A stretch of DNA of 64,000 nt, from positions 477,001-541,000 of the forward strand of contig CAJNDS010001558.1 in assembly GCA_905221605.1 (NCBI GenBank). Reading direction: 5' to 3'. Within the stretch, counting starts at the first letter, position 1. Each line of letters starts with the position of its first letter. Under the pieces are notes generated by a model that saw only the letters and a list, made by a program, of their open reading frames with translations, ran no database searches and was not told where the DNA came from. Shown here piece by piece: positions 47,970 to 57,377 of the stretch. Position numbers and translations under genes: made by a program. This stretch comes from Symbiodinium natans (Eukaryota; Sar; Dinophyceae; Suessiales; Symbiodiniaceae).

Positions 47970-48108
47970 GACTCTGCGCACCACAACATCATGCAACCAT
48001 ACGAGCGTCAGAACCTCTGCGGAATGCCCTGAAGAGCCCCGACGCCGGCCAGATAGAAGCATCTCGTTGAGAAGCTTTCCCCCCGAAGACTCGAAGACCC
48101 AACCGTAG
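47970..48108 (+). CDS. Exon candidate, 45 codons
   Basis: Acceptor GGGGATTCAG, TLRTTTSCNHTSVRTSAECP... to TAG. The minus strand is open across the same region. Confidence 0.35.
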
Positions 48109-48153
48109 GACCTAACCCTCAACAAATACCCTGCGCACCCCCAAACAAGAAAT

Positions 48154-48261
48154 ATGGAGCCCATGCTCAGCTTCGTCGAAAAGGGGGGGGGAGCCTTCGC
48201 GGTCCTGTGGCGCTCAGCTGTATGGCTCAGTGGAGGGAGCGGGGCTTTAAGCTCGTTCATG
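48154..48261 (+). CDS. Possible first exon
   Basis: ATG frame MEPMLSFVEKGGGAFAVLWR...SSFM, donor GTTTAG. A G9 run encodes GGG, so frame could be disturbed by a homopolymer error. Confidence 0.45.
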
Positions 48262-48499
48262 GTTTAGATGGGTTACAGTAAGCTCTCTGACTAAGCGAAG
48301 AGCCCCCGAAGCCTCTGCCTGAACCGTTACAAAAAGGAATTTGGGGATTCGGGGTCTAGGGTTTAAGGTCGAGCGATGCATGGGCCGAATTGCTGCAACT
48401 CAGGGGTGCCTCTTGCCGCTCTAAAGACCCTAAGCCCTAAACCCTTTAAACCTTCATCCCATAAACCTTTAATTCCGAAACCCTCAACGAAGCTGGCAG

Positions 48500-48564
48500 G
48501 AATTCTACGTGCCCGCTGAGCTATCCGAACTTATACGCCCCGAAGTTGCAACAACCATGAAGCC
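48500..48564 (+). CDS. Probable internal exon
   Basis: Acceptor AGCTGGCAG, 21 codons (EFYVPAELSELIRPEVATTM...), donor GTAACA. Confidence 0.5.
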
Positions 48565-48768
48565 GTAACAAAGCTGGCGCTGTGTCAGGTGCTTCAGGTA
48601 GGGTATGTTTGGGATTGAGGAAAGAAAAATAGGCCTCGAATCAGGTCCGAAGCTACATGTTCCCAGAGCATGAAGACACTTTCTTCTGCACTCAGCCCCT
48701 GTTCCCTACGCCATAGAACCCTACACCCCAAACCCTAAACCCTAAACCCTCAACCCTAAACCCTACAG

Positions 48769-48873
48769 TCACCAGGCTCAACTCCCAGGAGCGATCCTGC
48801 GCGAGCTCCTTGCTGGCACTGCGTGAGCCACCGCGCGAGCGGCGCGGTCTTCGAAAGGGCCCTGGCAGGCTGA
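48769..48873 (+). CDS. Exon-like segment, more than one open frame
   Basis: Acceptor ACCCTACAG. One frame reads SPGSTPRSDPARAPCWHCVS to TGA; another reads TRLNSQERSCASSLLALREP with no stop. Confidence 0.4.
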   Translation, partial: SPGSTPRSDPARAPCWHCVSHRASGAVFERALAG

Positions 48874-49192
48874 ACCCTAAGCCCTAAGCCCCAAAGCCCT
48901 AAACCCTAAACACTAAAACCCTAAACCGGTTTTCGAGTTCAGGGCCTCGGTTTGGGGTTTAAGGTTTAAGGCGGGTTTGGGGTTCAAGACCTTTAGGCTT
49001 TTCAGCTTTGTGAAGTATGGGCCCCCTAGTTTTGTATAGGGTATATGAGGAGTATAGAAGGAGTCCCCTTCTAACAGCCCATGCTAAGGGATCATGTAAC
49101 TACCCTAAGATAAACCCGGGTTTAGGGTTTAGGGTCTAGGGTTTAGGTTTAGGGTTTAGGGTTTAGGGTTTAAGCCCTCTCACAAAACCCAG

Positions 49193-49463
49193 AAACAACC
49201 TGGGGCGCCCTTGGCAAAAACAACGGCCACGTCAAAACGCAAGTCCTACGGTGCAGGGTCGAGGGCTTAGGGTTTTTGAGTTCAGGCTTTGGGGTCTAGG
49301 GCAAACCCTAAACCCTGACCCCTGCATTTTTATCTTTAAAGGTTGTTTCTAAAGGTCCTTTCAAGTGATGGACCATTGGCATGATGGTCCTTCAAAAGGA
49401 GAGCCTGTTGCCAAGAAAGGAACTCGCCGTCAGGATTTTCCGGGCACAGCAATGTTGAACTGA
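49193..49463 (+). CDS. Two-exon gene end
   Basis: 49193-49250 (acceptor AAAACCCAG; KQPGAPLAKTTATSKRKSY, donor GTGCAG) and 49366-49463 (acceptor TCCTTTCAAG; MDHWHDGPSKGEPVAKKGTR..., stop TGA). One base plus two join as a Val codon. Lys/Thr-rich and basic. Confidence 0.5.
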
Positions 49464-49479
49464 TAGCCAAACCGTAAAC

Positions 49480-49675
49480 CCTAAACCCTAATTAAACCGT
49501 AAACCCCAAACCCTAAACCCTGATTCAACCCGAAACTCTAAACCCTTAAACCCTTAACCCTAAACCCTAAACCCTGAACCCTAAACTCGAAACCCTAAAC
49601 CCTAAACCCTAAACCTTAAACCCTAAACCCTAAACCCTAACCCTAAACCCTCAACCCTCAACCCTAAACCCTAGA
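49480..49675 (-). repeat. CCCTAAA tract, imperfect
   Basis: About 24 heptamers with several point variants. Confidence 0.9.
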
Positions 49676-49683
49676 AGCCATCA

Positions 49684-49757
49684 ATGGCGGCCGGCCTCTG
49701 TCCTGGTCCGATGGCGCTGCCTGCTCCTTTGGGGGTTTTTTGGGGCCTCTTGGGTTC
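49684..49757 (+). CDS. Possible first exon with hydrophobic N-terminus
   Basis: ATG frame MAAGLCPGPMALPAPLGVFW...LLG, donor GTTTAGGG. It could be the start of a signal or transit peptide. Confidence 0.4.
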
Positions 49758-50039
49758 GTTTAGGGTTTAGGGTTTAGGGTTTAGGGTTTAGGGTTTAGGG
49801 TTTAGGGTTTAGGGTTTAGGGTTTAGGGTTTAGGGTTGGGGGTGCTTTGGGGCGTTTTGGGGGCTTCGGCTTTCGGGCTTGGATGCCGTGAGGGACCTTG
49901 ATTGAACCATTGAGGGCTGCGATTCGCGCGCTTTTGAAGTGCAGGGTTTAGGGTTTAGGGTTCAGGGTTGAGGGTTTAGGGGTCAGGAGTTTAGGGCTTA
50001 GGGGATTGGAGTTTGGAACTGAGGGTTTAAATACTGGAG

Positions 50040-50080
50040 GACACCATTTCCTGACAAAAGGCCGCATTCTAATCCGATAG
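50040..50080 (+). CDS. Short terminal exon candidate
   Basis: Acceptor ATACTGGAG, HHFLTKGRILIR, TAG. Confidence 0.3.
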
Positions 50081-50104
50081 ACCCCCTACATTTGAGGACA
50101 AACT

Positions 50105-50355
50105 CTACTAAACTCTACTAAACCCTAAACCCTAAACCCTAAACCCTAGACCCTAAACCCTAAACCCTAAACCCTAAAAACTAAAAACCCTAAACCCTAA
50201 ACCCTAAACCCTAAACCCTAAACCCTAAACCCTAAACCCTAAACCCTAAACCCTAAACCCTAAACCCTAAACCCTAGCCCTAAACCCTAACCCTAAACCC
50301 TAAACCCTAAACCCTAAACCCTAAACCCTAAACCCTAAACCCTAAACCCTAAACG
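50105..50355 (-). repeat. CCCTAAA tract, longest in the window
   Basis: Roughly 34 heptamers over 250 bases with only a few variants. Confidence 0.97.
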
Positions 50356-50395
50356 AACGCTACATTCGGGGCTGTTCGGAAAGGGGAAGGCTCAG

Positions 50396-50432
50396 GTTTG
50401 GTCACTGGGTGCATTACGCTCCAGAATGATGG
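50396..50432 (+). CDS. Small exon candidate
   Basis: Acceptor AAGGCTCAG, VWSLGALRSRMM, donor GTTCAGGG. Confidence 0.35.
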
Positions 50433-50612
50433 GTTCAGGGTTTAGTTTTTTTTAAGGTTTCGGGTTTAGCCAACGCCTAAACCCCAAACCCCAAACCCTA
50501 AACACCAAACCCTAAACCCTAAACCCCAAACCCTAAACCAAAAACCCTAAACCCTAAACCCTAAAGCCCCCAACCTCCCCAAGCCACCCATCCCTTGCCC
50601 CCGCACCGGCAG

Positions 50613-50696
50613 GCCGAACTGGGGCAGGCCGTCTATCAGCTCCCGAACCGGATCCCCGCGCATCTCGAGCCTGAGCCGAACCGCTACTGGGTTACG
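50613..50696 (+). CDS. Probable internal exon
   Basis: C-rich acceptor region ending GCACCGGCAG, 28 codons (AELGQAVYQLPNRIPAHLEP...), donor GTTTAGGG. Confidence 0.5.
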
Positions 50697-50837
50697 GTTT
50701 AGGGTGAATAGGGTTTAGGGTTTGGGGCTTGGGGTTGGGGGTTTGGGGTTAGGGGTTTAGGGTTAGGGGTTTAGGGTTTGGGGATGGTTTGGGGTTTAGG
50801 ATGTAGGGTTTGGGGTTTAGGGTTCAGGGTTCAGGGG

Positions 50838-51017
50838 GTATTTGGGGCCCTAAGAAACACTGAACTTTCTCTGCGGTATGTAGTGTTACATACGGAAGCT
50901 TGGCCAACATCAACCACGTTTCCGGGCAAGGCAGGTGAAAGCGACCTGCTCCCCAAAAGAAAACAGCGACGAAGCCCGGGGGGGGGCACCACATTGCTGA
51001 AAACGTGCCAAAATTAA
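50838..51017 (+). CDS. Terminal coding segment, about 60 codons
   Basis: Open from the TTCAGGG edge: VFGALRNTELSLRYVVLHTE, then LPKRKQRRSPGGG, ending TAA at 51015. It is followed by AT-rich, tract-free DNA that could be its 3' untranslated or intergenic region. Confidence 0.45.
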   Translation, partial: VFGALRNTELSLRYVVLHTEAWPTSTTFPGKAGESDLLPKRKQRRSPGGGTTLLKTCQN

Positions 51018-51350
51018 ACGACGCAGAAAACCCTCTCAGAACTAATGCAATAAAAACGAATAGTTAATATAACTAGTACGGTTCATATAACAAATATCTT
51101 TTAATGCAGCTAATCGGACACACCGTTTGGTTAAAGCCCTTCATATAAACAGTGGGAATAAAATCGTGGCACATTTTTCAGATTAACATAATTAATGAAC
51201 ATACATATCTAGTACAAATAACATGCCTGAAACTAAAGCAACTGTTCTCGTCAATATGGCTACTCGAACTAAAATGCTGCATATTTAAAAGAACTGTTAC
51301 CGCGACTAGAGTTCATAAAATTTGTAAGCAACTAACCATCGGTACTTGAT
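51018..51350. other. AT-rich, tract-free island
   Basis: About 330 bases rich in A and T, with AATAAAAACG near the start and no TTTAGGG or TIR. A 65-codon plus frame (MGIKSWHIFQINIINEHTYL...) exists but is typical of AT-rich chance frames. Possible intergenic or organelle-derived DNA; not identified. Confidence 0.5.
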
Positions 51351-51359
51351 TGCGTGCAG

Positions 51360-51548
51360 GCCTCCCCCAGCATAAGCCCTAAACCCTTAAACAACCTCGA
51401 GTCTTGCCATCGAGCGCAACGGGAGCTTTTTCGGAGCCTCCCCTCGCAGCTGCGCATTGTCCTTCTCGACCCTAAAGGCGCATGCACCTTGTTATTATTT
51501 ACTTGGGCCCCAAAGTCCCTTGTAGGAAGTACTTTAAGGCCCCAGTAA
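51360..51548 (+). CDS. Open frame, about 60 codons
   Basis: Reads LNNLESCHRAQRELFRSLPS, then QLRIVLLDPKGACTLLLFTW and a TAA. Protein-like. Start unknown. Confidence 0.4.
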   Translation, partial: ASPSISPKPLNNLESCHRAQRELFRSLPSQLRIVLLDPKGACTLLLFTWAPKSLVGSTLRPQ

Positions 51549-51606
51549 GTAGTCCCCTAAACCCTAAACCCTAAACCCTAAACCCTGAACCCTGAACCCT
51601 AAACCC

Positions 51607-51756
51607 TGAACCCTGAACCTTTAGGTACAGGGACCGTCTCCCAAAAAGTGTAAAGCGTACTCACTCAGCTAGTAAGTTATAAGTAACCTAGGTGGGGTTA
51701 TACGTATAATTGCCATACTTATGTCCCTACTCATTACTAGCCATGAACCTCCCAGC
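51607..51756. repeat. Diverged family 9-like segment
   Basis: TTTAGGTACAGGGACC at the left and CTAGCCATGAACCTCC at the right recall the family ends. ATACTTATGTCCCTACTCAT resembles the copy at 39.4 kb. Confidence 0.35.
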
Positions 51757-52111
51757 ATGGTCGCTGCGCTTCAAAACGCGCCGCGCGCAGAGGGGCGAGA
51801 AACGCCAGAGTGCTGCAAAACGCTACAGAAAGTATCACTAGACCCAGGAGTAACCTAGGAATAAAAACGGTGCCCTTTTTGGTTTTGAGGGACTATAAGG
51901 GAACCCCAACCCTAAAAAAGGGCTTGCCCCAGGTCCTAGGACAGTATCAGCTGCCCCAAGCACACACCAGCTAGGGTCAACTGCAAAGGAGCAGACAGAT
52001 TTGACCCGAACTTTCAACCCCCCAAAATCTGGGGGGGTCTGCCTGGGCCCTCCCAAGGAGCCCCGCCTCCCGTTGTGGTCGTGCCGGGGCCCCTTCCTGG
52101 GAGGCCCCTAG
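51757..52111 (+). CDS. ORF of about 80 codons interrupted by a TIR element
   Basis: ATG at 51757 reads MVAALQNAPRAEGRETPECC... to ..KVS, where a 105-base family 3 element sits between two AGTATCA copies. Removing 112 bases continues the frame as AAPSTHQLGSTAKEQTDLTR... to TAG at 52109. The registers offered by the repeats are GT-CA or TA-AG rather than GT-AG. The C-terminal part overlaps a degenerate CCTGGGAGGCCC repeat. Confidence 0.5.
51838..51942. mobile_element. TIR family 3 copy with AGTATCA TSD
   Basis: CTAGACCCAGGAGTAACC at the left and GGTCCTAGGAC at the right, with the GGTGCCCTTTTTGGTTTTGA core. AGTATCA at 51831-51837 and 51943-51949. Confidence 0.8.
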
Positions 52112-52215
52112 ACCCTGCCTGGGAGGCCCTGTCTGGCCCTGTCTGGGAGGCCCTGCCTGCTGCCTGCAGGCCCCTGTCTGGGAGGAGCTGCCTGCGAGGG
52201 CCCGTGCATGCAGGG
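52080..52215. repeat. Degenerate CTGGGAGGCCCTG repeats
   Basis: Short GC-rich units such as GTCTGGGAGGCCCTGCCTG recur about seven times. Confidence 0.65.
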
Positions 52216-52531
52216 GCCCCTGTGGCAAAAGGGCACCCAGGCAGTTAAGCAGGTTTTCCAGATCCCTAACCAGGATGCAGCATCGCCAAGGGCGAAGGCG
52301 GCAGCCAGCCCCAATCCCAAACCCTTTTTTGCCCCTACACAAGGCCGCTGTTTGAACTACTTCGCTGTCACACCCCGCTATAGGAAAAAGAAAACAAAGG
52401 ATCGATCAGAAGGCAAACAAACCCTAAACCCGCAAAGGTCAAGGCGAGGGTGGAGCGCAAGCGGGGGTGGGGCTCCACAAGTCGGGGCTCGGGCCTGGGT
52501 GCTTTTAGCACCAGCGCGCCCCCTCAAATGA
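52208..52531 (+). CDS. ORF of 107 codons, unknown protein
   Basis: ATG-led (MQGPLWQKGTQAVKQVFQIP...), Ala/Pro/Lys-rich, with YRKKKTKDRSEGK basic stretch and a TGA at 52529. It contains a short CCCTAAACC in the coding frame, so part may be intronic. A minus frame of 121 codons overlaps. Confidence 0.45.
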   Translation: MQGPLWQKGTQAVKQVFQIPNQDAASPRAKAAASPNPKPFFAPTQGRCLNYFAVTPRYRKKKTKDRSEGKQTLNPQRSRRGWSASGGGAPQVGARAWVLLAPARPLK

Positions 52532-52623
52532 GACACCCGAAACCCTAAACCCCGAAAACCCTAAACCCTAAACCCTAAACCCAAACCCTAAACCCTAAAC
52601 CCTAAACCCATAACAACTTCAAG

Positions 52624-52665
52624 GCAGCGGCTCGCTCGCAGATCTGGTCAGCGGCGAATGCACTG
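52624..52665 (+). CDS. Small exon with consensus donor
   Basis: Acceptor AACTTCAAG, 14 codons AAARSQIWSAANAL, donor GTGAGC. Confidence 0.4.
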
Positions 52666-52960
52666 GTGAGCTTGTGGGGCCTTAGTTTAGGGTTGAGGGC
52701 TTAGGATTTACGGTTTCGGGTTTAGGGTTTAGGGTTTAGGGTTTCGGGAGGGGGTCCATGGCGGGTAGGTGCCGAAAGAACCTTAAGGGAAGCTTAGGGC
52801 TTAGGGAGCCTTAGGGAGTAGTGAGGAAGTACGGAAGCTTGGGTTGCACAACCCCCCTGGCACCCCCCCTCCCTTAAGGACCCTATAATGGGCTTCTTTC
52901 TGCCTCCTCTTCAACACCTTGCCATACACTGAGTTCCTGAAACCGGAATGAAAGGTCTAG

Positions 52961-53095
52961 CCTTCACTGAACCTCACCCAACTTCGCATGCACCCTTGCT
53001 CCGAATCAACCATGAAACCAGAACCTCGCAAAAACAAAAAAAAACCTAAACGAAGGCCACCCCTGAGTGCCCCAAAGCCGAAACCCCATGCCCCT
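52961..53095 (+). CDS. Probable internal exon, basic
   Basis: Acceptor AAAGGTCTAG, 45 codons (PSLNLTQLRMHPCSESTMKP..., KNKKKPKRRPP), donor GTAAACCC. The Lys/Arg patch would fit a nuclear-localisation signal. Confidence 0.5.
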
Positions 53096-53123
53096 GTAAA
53101 CCCTGCACCCTAAAACCCAAATC

Positions 53124-53230
53124 ATGTTTAATAGGGGGCGAGCTGCTCATCTCCGGCGTCGCGAAGCGCGACAAGCTAAAACTGAGCGGGGCTCACTTGC
53201 AGTCTTCGGCTTCTTTGAGGGCTTTGTGAG
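53124..53230 (+). CDS. Possible first exon
   Basis: ATG frame MFNRGRAAHLRRREARQAKT...FEGFV, donor GTTTAGGG. Arg-rich N-terminus. Confidence 0.45.
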
Positions 53231-53404
53231 GTTTAGGGTTTAGGGTTGACGGGTTTGGGGTGACTTCAGAGGTTTCAGGGTTTGGGGTTTCACGGTTTAG
53301 GGTTTAGGTAAAAAGCCCTGGGATTGGCAGAGAGCTTTGACTGCGTCTTGGGTGAGTCCGGGTTTTCTTCCCTAGGAAAAATATAGTGGGTGGGTGTCCT
53401 TTGT

Positions 53405-53530
53405 AAGGAGAACAAGAGCATAAAGGGACTTTTAATGGAAACCCCAAACAGGGAACCCAACATATGTTCCTGTGAAATTTGTGGGGTTCCCTGTTGGGGG
53501 TTCCCAGTACCATCCTTCTCTCGTAGGAAT
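53405..53530. mobile_element. Inverted-repeat element
   Basis: GGAAACCCCAAACAGGGAAC is inverted as GTTCCCTGTTGGGGGTTCC around a loop of about 22 bases. The 78-codon minus frame across it is probably spurious. Confidence 0.6.
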
Positions 53531-53548
53531 CCGACCCCAAACTGCTGG

Positions 53549-53721
53549 CTGGTTCTTGGTAGGGAATGAGGGAATGAGGTACCCCATAAAACCTTAAAGG
53601 GTATATATATATATATACATAGGGCCCTATAGACTCCCTTAAAGGTATATATAGGGCCCTATAGAATCCCCTAGAAGGTATATCTAGGGCGCTAGCTCCC
53701 TCCTTCCCAACCAGGAACCAG
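53549..53721. mobile_element. TIR family 7 copy
   Basis: TGGTTCTTGGTAGGGAATGA at the left and TTCCCAACCAGGAACCAG at the right. The middle has GTATATATAGGGCCCTATAG repeated. Confidence 0.75.
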
Positions 53722-53784
53722 GGGGACTAGGTCCGTGGGAAACCCTAAACCACCAAACGCATGCCGGGAATTTGCCCCAAGACA

Positions 53785-53860
53785 TGCCATAAACCCTAAA
53801 CCCTAAACCCTAAACCCTAAACCCTAAACCCTAAACCCTAAACCCTAAACCCTAAACCCC
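53785..53860 (-). repeat. CCCTAAA tract
   Basis: Ten perfect heptamers. Confidence 0.95.
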
Positions 53861-54283
53861 TCGACACAGAAACCTCAAAAACTTCCAAGCTGAGGCTGCC
53901 CTGTGACCTTGAAATGAGTAACAAAGTTTTAGGGTTTAGGAAGATCCTAACCCAGAAACATGGGTTTAGGGCTTCGGGTCTTGGGTTCGGGGTTTCGGGC
54001 TTAAAGATCCTGCTCTGGAAAAATTCCCCCACCCTAAACTCTAAACCCTAAACCCTAACCCTATTGACTATAGAGGCCCTCAAGCCCATACATATAGACT
54101 TCAACAGACTCAAACTGTAAACCCTAGACAGGGTTTAGGGGTATAGGGTTTGCGGCTGGCTTTGTGGGCTGACGGAGGTTTAGGGTTTAGGGTTTAGGGT
54201 TTAGGGTTTAGGGTTTAGTGTTTAGGGTTTAGGGTTTAAGGTTTTAGGGTTTAGGGTTTGGCGGGTGGGTGTTGTGAGTTTCA

Positions 54284-54335
54284 AGAAGCTATGCGTCCAA
54301 AGGAAACCGCCACTTTGGGAAGCTACCCTAAACCC
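54284..54335 (+). CDS. Small exon candidate
   Basis: Acceptor GAGTTTCAAG, KLCVQRKPPLWEAT, then a CCCTAAACC edge. Confidence 0.35.
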
Positions 54336-54495
54336 AAAAACCTATACTCTGAAAACCCTAAACCCCAAACACTAAACGCTAAACCCTCTCTAAGCCCCTG
54401 AATCTCAAACTCCAACTCCCTCAACCCTCCACAGCCCGAAACCCTAAACCCCAAAACTCCTAAACCCCTCACCCAAGCCCACCCGCAGCCCCGAA

Positions 54496-54720
54496 TCAAC
54501 CCCTAAGCCCTTGAAAATGGCAGAGGGGCGGGTGAACTAAAATCACACGGGCTTTGGGGGGGCCTCTACTGGTGGAATCCTCAAGAATGTTGGGCTTACG
54601 CAGAAAGATCCTAAACCACACTCCCCGAACACATGCACGCACGAGCTGCCCCCGCACCTCTCGTCGAAGCCCTAGCGCAGTGAGCGGATGAACTTTTTCT
54701 GGGTGAACATTATCGCACAT
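54496..54720 (-). CDS. Minus-strand coding segment, about 70 codons
   Basis: Reads CDNVHPEKVHPLTALGLRRE, then RACVRGVWFRIFLRKPNILE and on to HFQGLRG. Composition is protein-like and no comparable plus frame exists. Upstream, 54895-54710 is a separate AT-rich minus frame (61 codons) that might precede it after splicing. Confidence 0.45.
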   Translation of the reverse strand: MCDNVHPEKVHPLTALGLRREVRGQLVRACVRGVWFRIFLRKPNILEDSTSRGPPKARVILVHPPLCHFQGLRG

Positions 54721-54894
54721 ATAGCTGCTTCCTTGTCGGGGTCATATTGAAAATTATCATTTTGATTTCTTCTTGGGAATTGAACAGGACAAGCATGTAT
54801 AAATTAAAATTATATCTCCCCCTTATGGAAAGTATCTTCATCTTCAGAGTAGAAGCAGCACTCGCTTGCGAAAGACAAAAGTTACTCAGCATCA

Positions 54895-55010
54895 CAACAA
54901 TAATAACCTAGACGATGATGTTGCTGCTGCTGATGACGATGAGGATGATGATGATGGGATCATCGTAGTCGTCGTCATCATCACAATCATCATCGTCATA
55001 ACCATTTTAT
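54895..55010. repeat. GAT/GAC and ATC trinucleotide repeats, inverted
   Basis: GATGATGTTGCTGCTGCTGA and GAGGATGATGATGATGG are followed by ATCATCGTAGTCGTCGTC and ATCATCATCG, so the two halves can pair. A plus frame over the left half is acidic (DDDVAAADDDEDDDD) after acceptor CATCTTCAG at 54847. Confidence 0.75.
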
Positions 55011-55042
55011 GACTGTTATTCCATCCCTCGTACCAATGGTCA

Positions 55043-55268
55043 ATGCAGAGGTGTGGGTTCCAGGTTTACGGTTTGAAGTTGGGATGTTCCCCCTTGTACT
55101 AACAGTCCTGACTAGGGATTATAGTACTCCCTATCAGAATCCCAATTGAGGACTGTTAGTATAAAGGCGAACGTCCCAAGATTGAAGTCACAAGCACTGG
55201 GCCCCGAACCAGAAGAGGCTTGGAGGCGACAGCCCGTGACAGCCCTCACGCTTGTGTTGGCAGTGTAG
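55043..55268 (+). CDS. Coding segment interrupted by a family 2 element
   Basis: ATG at 55043 (or acceptor ATGCAG) reads MQRCGFQVYGLK. After removal of 55079-55187 (element plus one 8-bp repeat) it continues SQALGPEPEEAWRRQPVTAL to TAG at 55266. The repeat offers GT-AA or TT-AG boundaries, not GT-AG. Confidence 0.5.
55079..55179. mobile_element. TIR family 2 copy with 8-bp TSD
   Basis: TTGGGATGTTCCCCCTTGTA and TAAAGGCGAACGTCCCAA. Flanked by GTTTGAAG (55071-55078) and GATTGAAG (55180-55187). Confidence 0.85.
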
Positions 55269-55489
55269 GCGTGCGATGGCAATCGCAACACCCTAAATCC
55301 TGGACCGCTGGCTGGCCTAAACCCTAAACCCTAAAACCCTGGACCCCAACAGCCTCCACACCCAAAGACCCTAAGACCCAACGCCCTGGAGGGTTTAGGG
55401 GGGCTTTCGGACCCTCAGGCCGTAAGGCCACACAAAGATTTCGAGGCCCTTAGGGCTTTCGGGTTTGGGGCTTCGGGTTCGAATTTCAA

Positions 55490-55770
55490 GAGAGCCACCT
55501 GCATGTCCACGTCAAAGTTCCTGCTCTCTGCCCGGCGGAGTTTGCGCTGTTCTCGGCCTCGGTGAGGGCAGGCGATGTCATCGGGGTTTGGGGCTTCAGT
55601 TTCAGGGTGTACGGGTGGTTTGAGGGCCTCCGCAGCTTGTTGTTCTTTTTTGTTTATGGTTTTTAGGGTTTTGGGGGATTGTTTAGGCTTTGGGGGAGGT
55701 TCAAGACCTGAATTTGCCGTCCGGGGTTTATATAGATCCTGGGGAGGTCATCTGGAACAAGGGGTTTAGG
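55490..55770. CDS. Exon-like segments, strand uncertain
   Basis: 55494-55560: plus reads RATCMSTSKFLLSARRSLRC up to donor GTGAGG; minus reads REQRKLRRAESRNFDVDMQ, which looks more natural. 55575-55769: plus frame with a GFGGGSRPEFAVRGLYRS stretch. Confidence 0.35.
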
Positions 55771-55812
55771 GTCGAGGGCCTTTTGTGCTCTGGGACCCGG
55801 GATCTACAACTC

Positions 55813-55958
55813 TACCCTAAACCCTAAACCCTAAACCCTAAGCCCTAAACCCTAAACCCTAAACCCTAAACCCTAAACCCTAAACCCTAAACCCTAAACC
55901 CTAAACCCTAAACCCTAAACCCTAAACCCTAAACCCTAAACCCTAAACCCTAAACCAC
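55813..55958 (-). repeat. CCCTAAA tract
   Basis: About 20 heptamers, one CCCTAAG. Confidence 0.97.
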
Positions 55959-56177
55959 AACCCTGTTGCCCTAGGAGAGGGAATAAAGGGCACCTCTGGG
56001 CATTCATGGGAGCTTGAGGGCCTTTTGGGGGTTTAGGGGTTTAGGGGTTTAGGGGCTTAGGGTTTAGGGTTTAGGGTTTAGGGTTTAGGGGTAGGGGTTG
56101 TGGGTTGTAGGGTTCGAGAGTCTTTTGGGTCCTTCTTGTTCTGGGACCTAGGACTTGGGTTAAACACGCAATTGAAG

Positions 56178-56236
56178 GCCTTAAAAAAGTGCTTTTCACA
56201 CCCCAACCTGAACCCCACGCCGTATACCCGGTCACG
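56178..56236 (+). CDS. Probable internal exon
   Basis: Acceptor GCAATTGAAG, 19 codons ALKKCFSHPNLNPTPYTRS, donor GTTTAGGG. Confidence 0.45.
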
Positions 56237-56369
56237 GTTTAGGGTTTAGGGTTTAGGGTTTGGGGTCTAGGGTTTAGGCTTTAGAGGGTTTGGGGTCTAG
56301 GGTCTAGGGTTCAGTGTTTAGGGTTTCGGATTTAGGGTGAGGGTGTCTCCACGGTGGGTCCCCAACGCG

Positions 56370-56460
56370 CGCGGACGCGGGCGATGCTGTCCGCTCCCCT
56401 GCAACAAGAGGCTCATGTGGGCTCAGGGATCTCAGCCCCCGAAAACTTTAGGGTGCTTGG
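56370..56460 (+). CDS. Exon candidate
   Basis: ATG-containing frame MLSAPLQQEAHVGSGISAPE between tracts. Boundaries unclear. Confidence 0.3.
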
Positions 56461-56629
56461 TGTTAGGGGTCCTGACCCCTAAACCCTAACCCTAAACCCT
56501 AAACCCTAAACCCCTCAACTCTAAGCCCCAAAGCCTCAACCCCAGCAGGGTGTATGCAAGTTTAGGGTTTAGGGTTTAGGGTTTAGGGTTTAGGGGTTTA
56601 GGGTTTGGGGGCTTCCGGGCGGACTCCAG

Positions 56630-56818
56630 TTGGCTGCAACAAAGACCGATGCCTCAGAACCTTGCACCTCTACCATGGCCTGCACTGGGGGAGTGGTTTA
56701 GGGTTTTGGGTTTAGGGTTCAGAGCGTGGGGTTTAGGGCTTTAAGGTGTAGGGTTTAGGGTGTAGGGTTCTAGGGCAAACTCTCAGCTTGAAGCCTCGAA
56801 GTATGACAGAGAGCGAAA
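56630..56818 (+). CDS. Two-exon fragment
   Basis: 56630-56695 (acceptor CGGACTCCAG; LAATKTDASEPCTSTMACTG..., donor GTTTAGGG) and from 56787 (acceptor AACTCTCAG; LEASKYDRER), phase 0/0. Confidence 0.45.
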
Positions 56819-57015
56819 CCCTAAACCCCTAAACCCCTAAACCCCTAAACCCCTAAACCCCTAAACCCCTAAACCCCTAAACCCCAAAACCCCAAAACCC
56901 CAAAACCCCAAAACCCCAAAACCCCAAAACCCCAAAACCCCAAAACCCCAAAACCCCAAAACCCCTAAACCCCTAAACCCCTAAACCCCTAAACCCTAAA
57001 CCCTAAACCCTAAGC
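56815..57015 (-). repeat. CCCCTAAA/CCCCAAAA octamer array
   Basis: Eight CCCCTAAA, then ten CCCCAAAA, then CCCCTAAA again, ending in CCCTAAA. CCCCAAAA is also the ciliate (Oxytricha-type) telomere unit, but here it is a local point variant within the octamer block. Confidence 0.97.
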
Positions 57016-57377
57016 CGAGGCTTCAAAAAGAAACCAACCTCTGCTCGGTTCAGGGTTTAGGTTTTAGGGTTTAGGGTTTAGGCTTTAGGGTTCGGGGCTT
57101 AGGGTTTGGGGTTTGGGGTTTACGGTTGGGGGTTAGGGTTGAGGGTTGGGGGTTGGGGGTTGAGGGTTGGGGGTTTAGGGTTTGGGGTTTAGGACTTAGG
57201 GTTGGGTTGGGGCTTTGGGGGTTGGTTGGGACCAGGTAGGGCATAGAGCCCATTCTTTGCAAGGAACCAGTAACTAGGAGTCTTTTGTATCTTGTTTTTT
57301 GGGTGGGTGTGTTTTGAGACTCAGGAATCCGGGGGCTCCAAGCCACGCCGGAGTCCCTTTCTTGTGTTCCTTTGCAG

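Noticed and set aside
56880-56965. Ciliate-type telomere (CCCCAAAA)
   Set aside because: It is a short internal block inside a CCCCTAAA array, with unique sequence on both sides.
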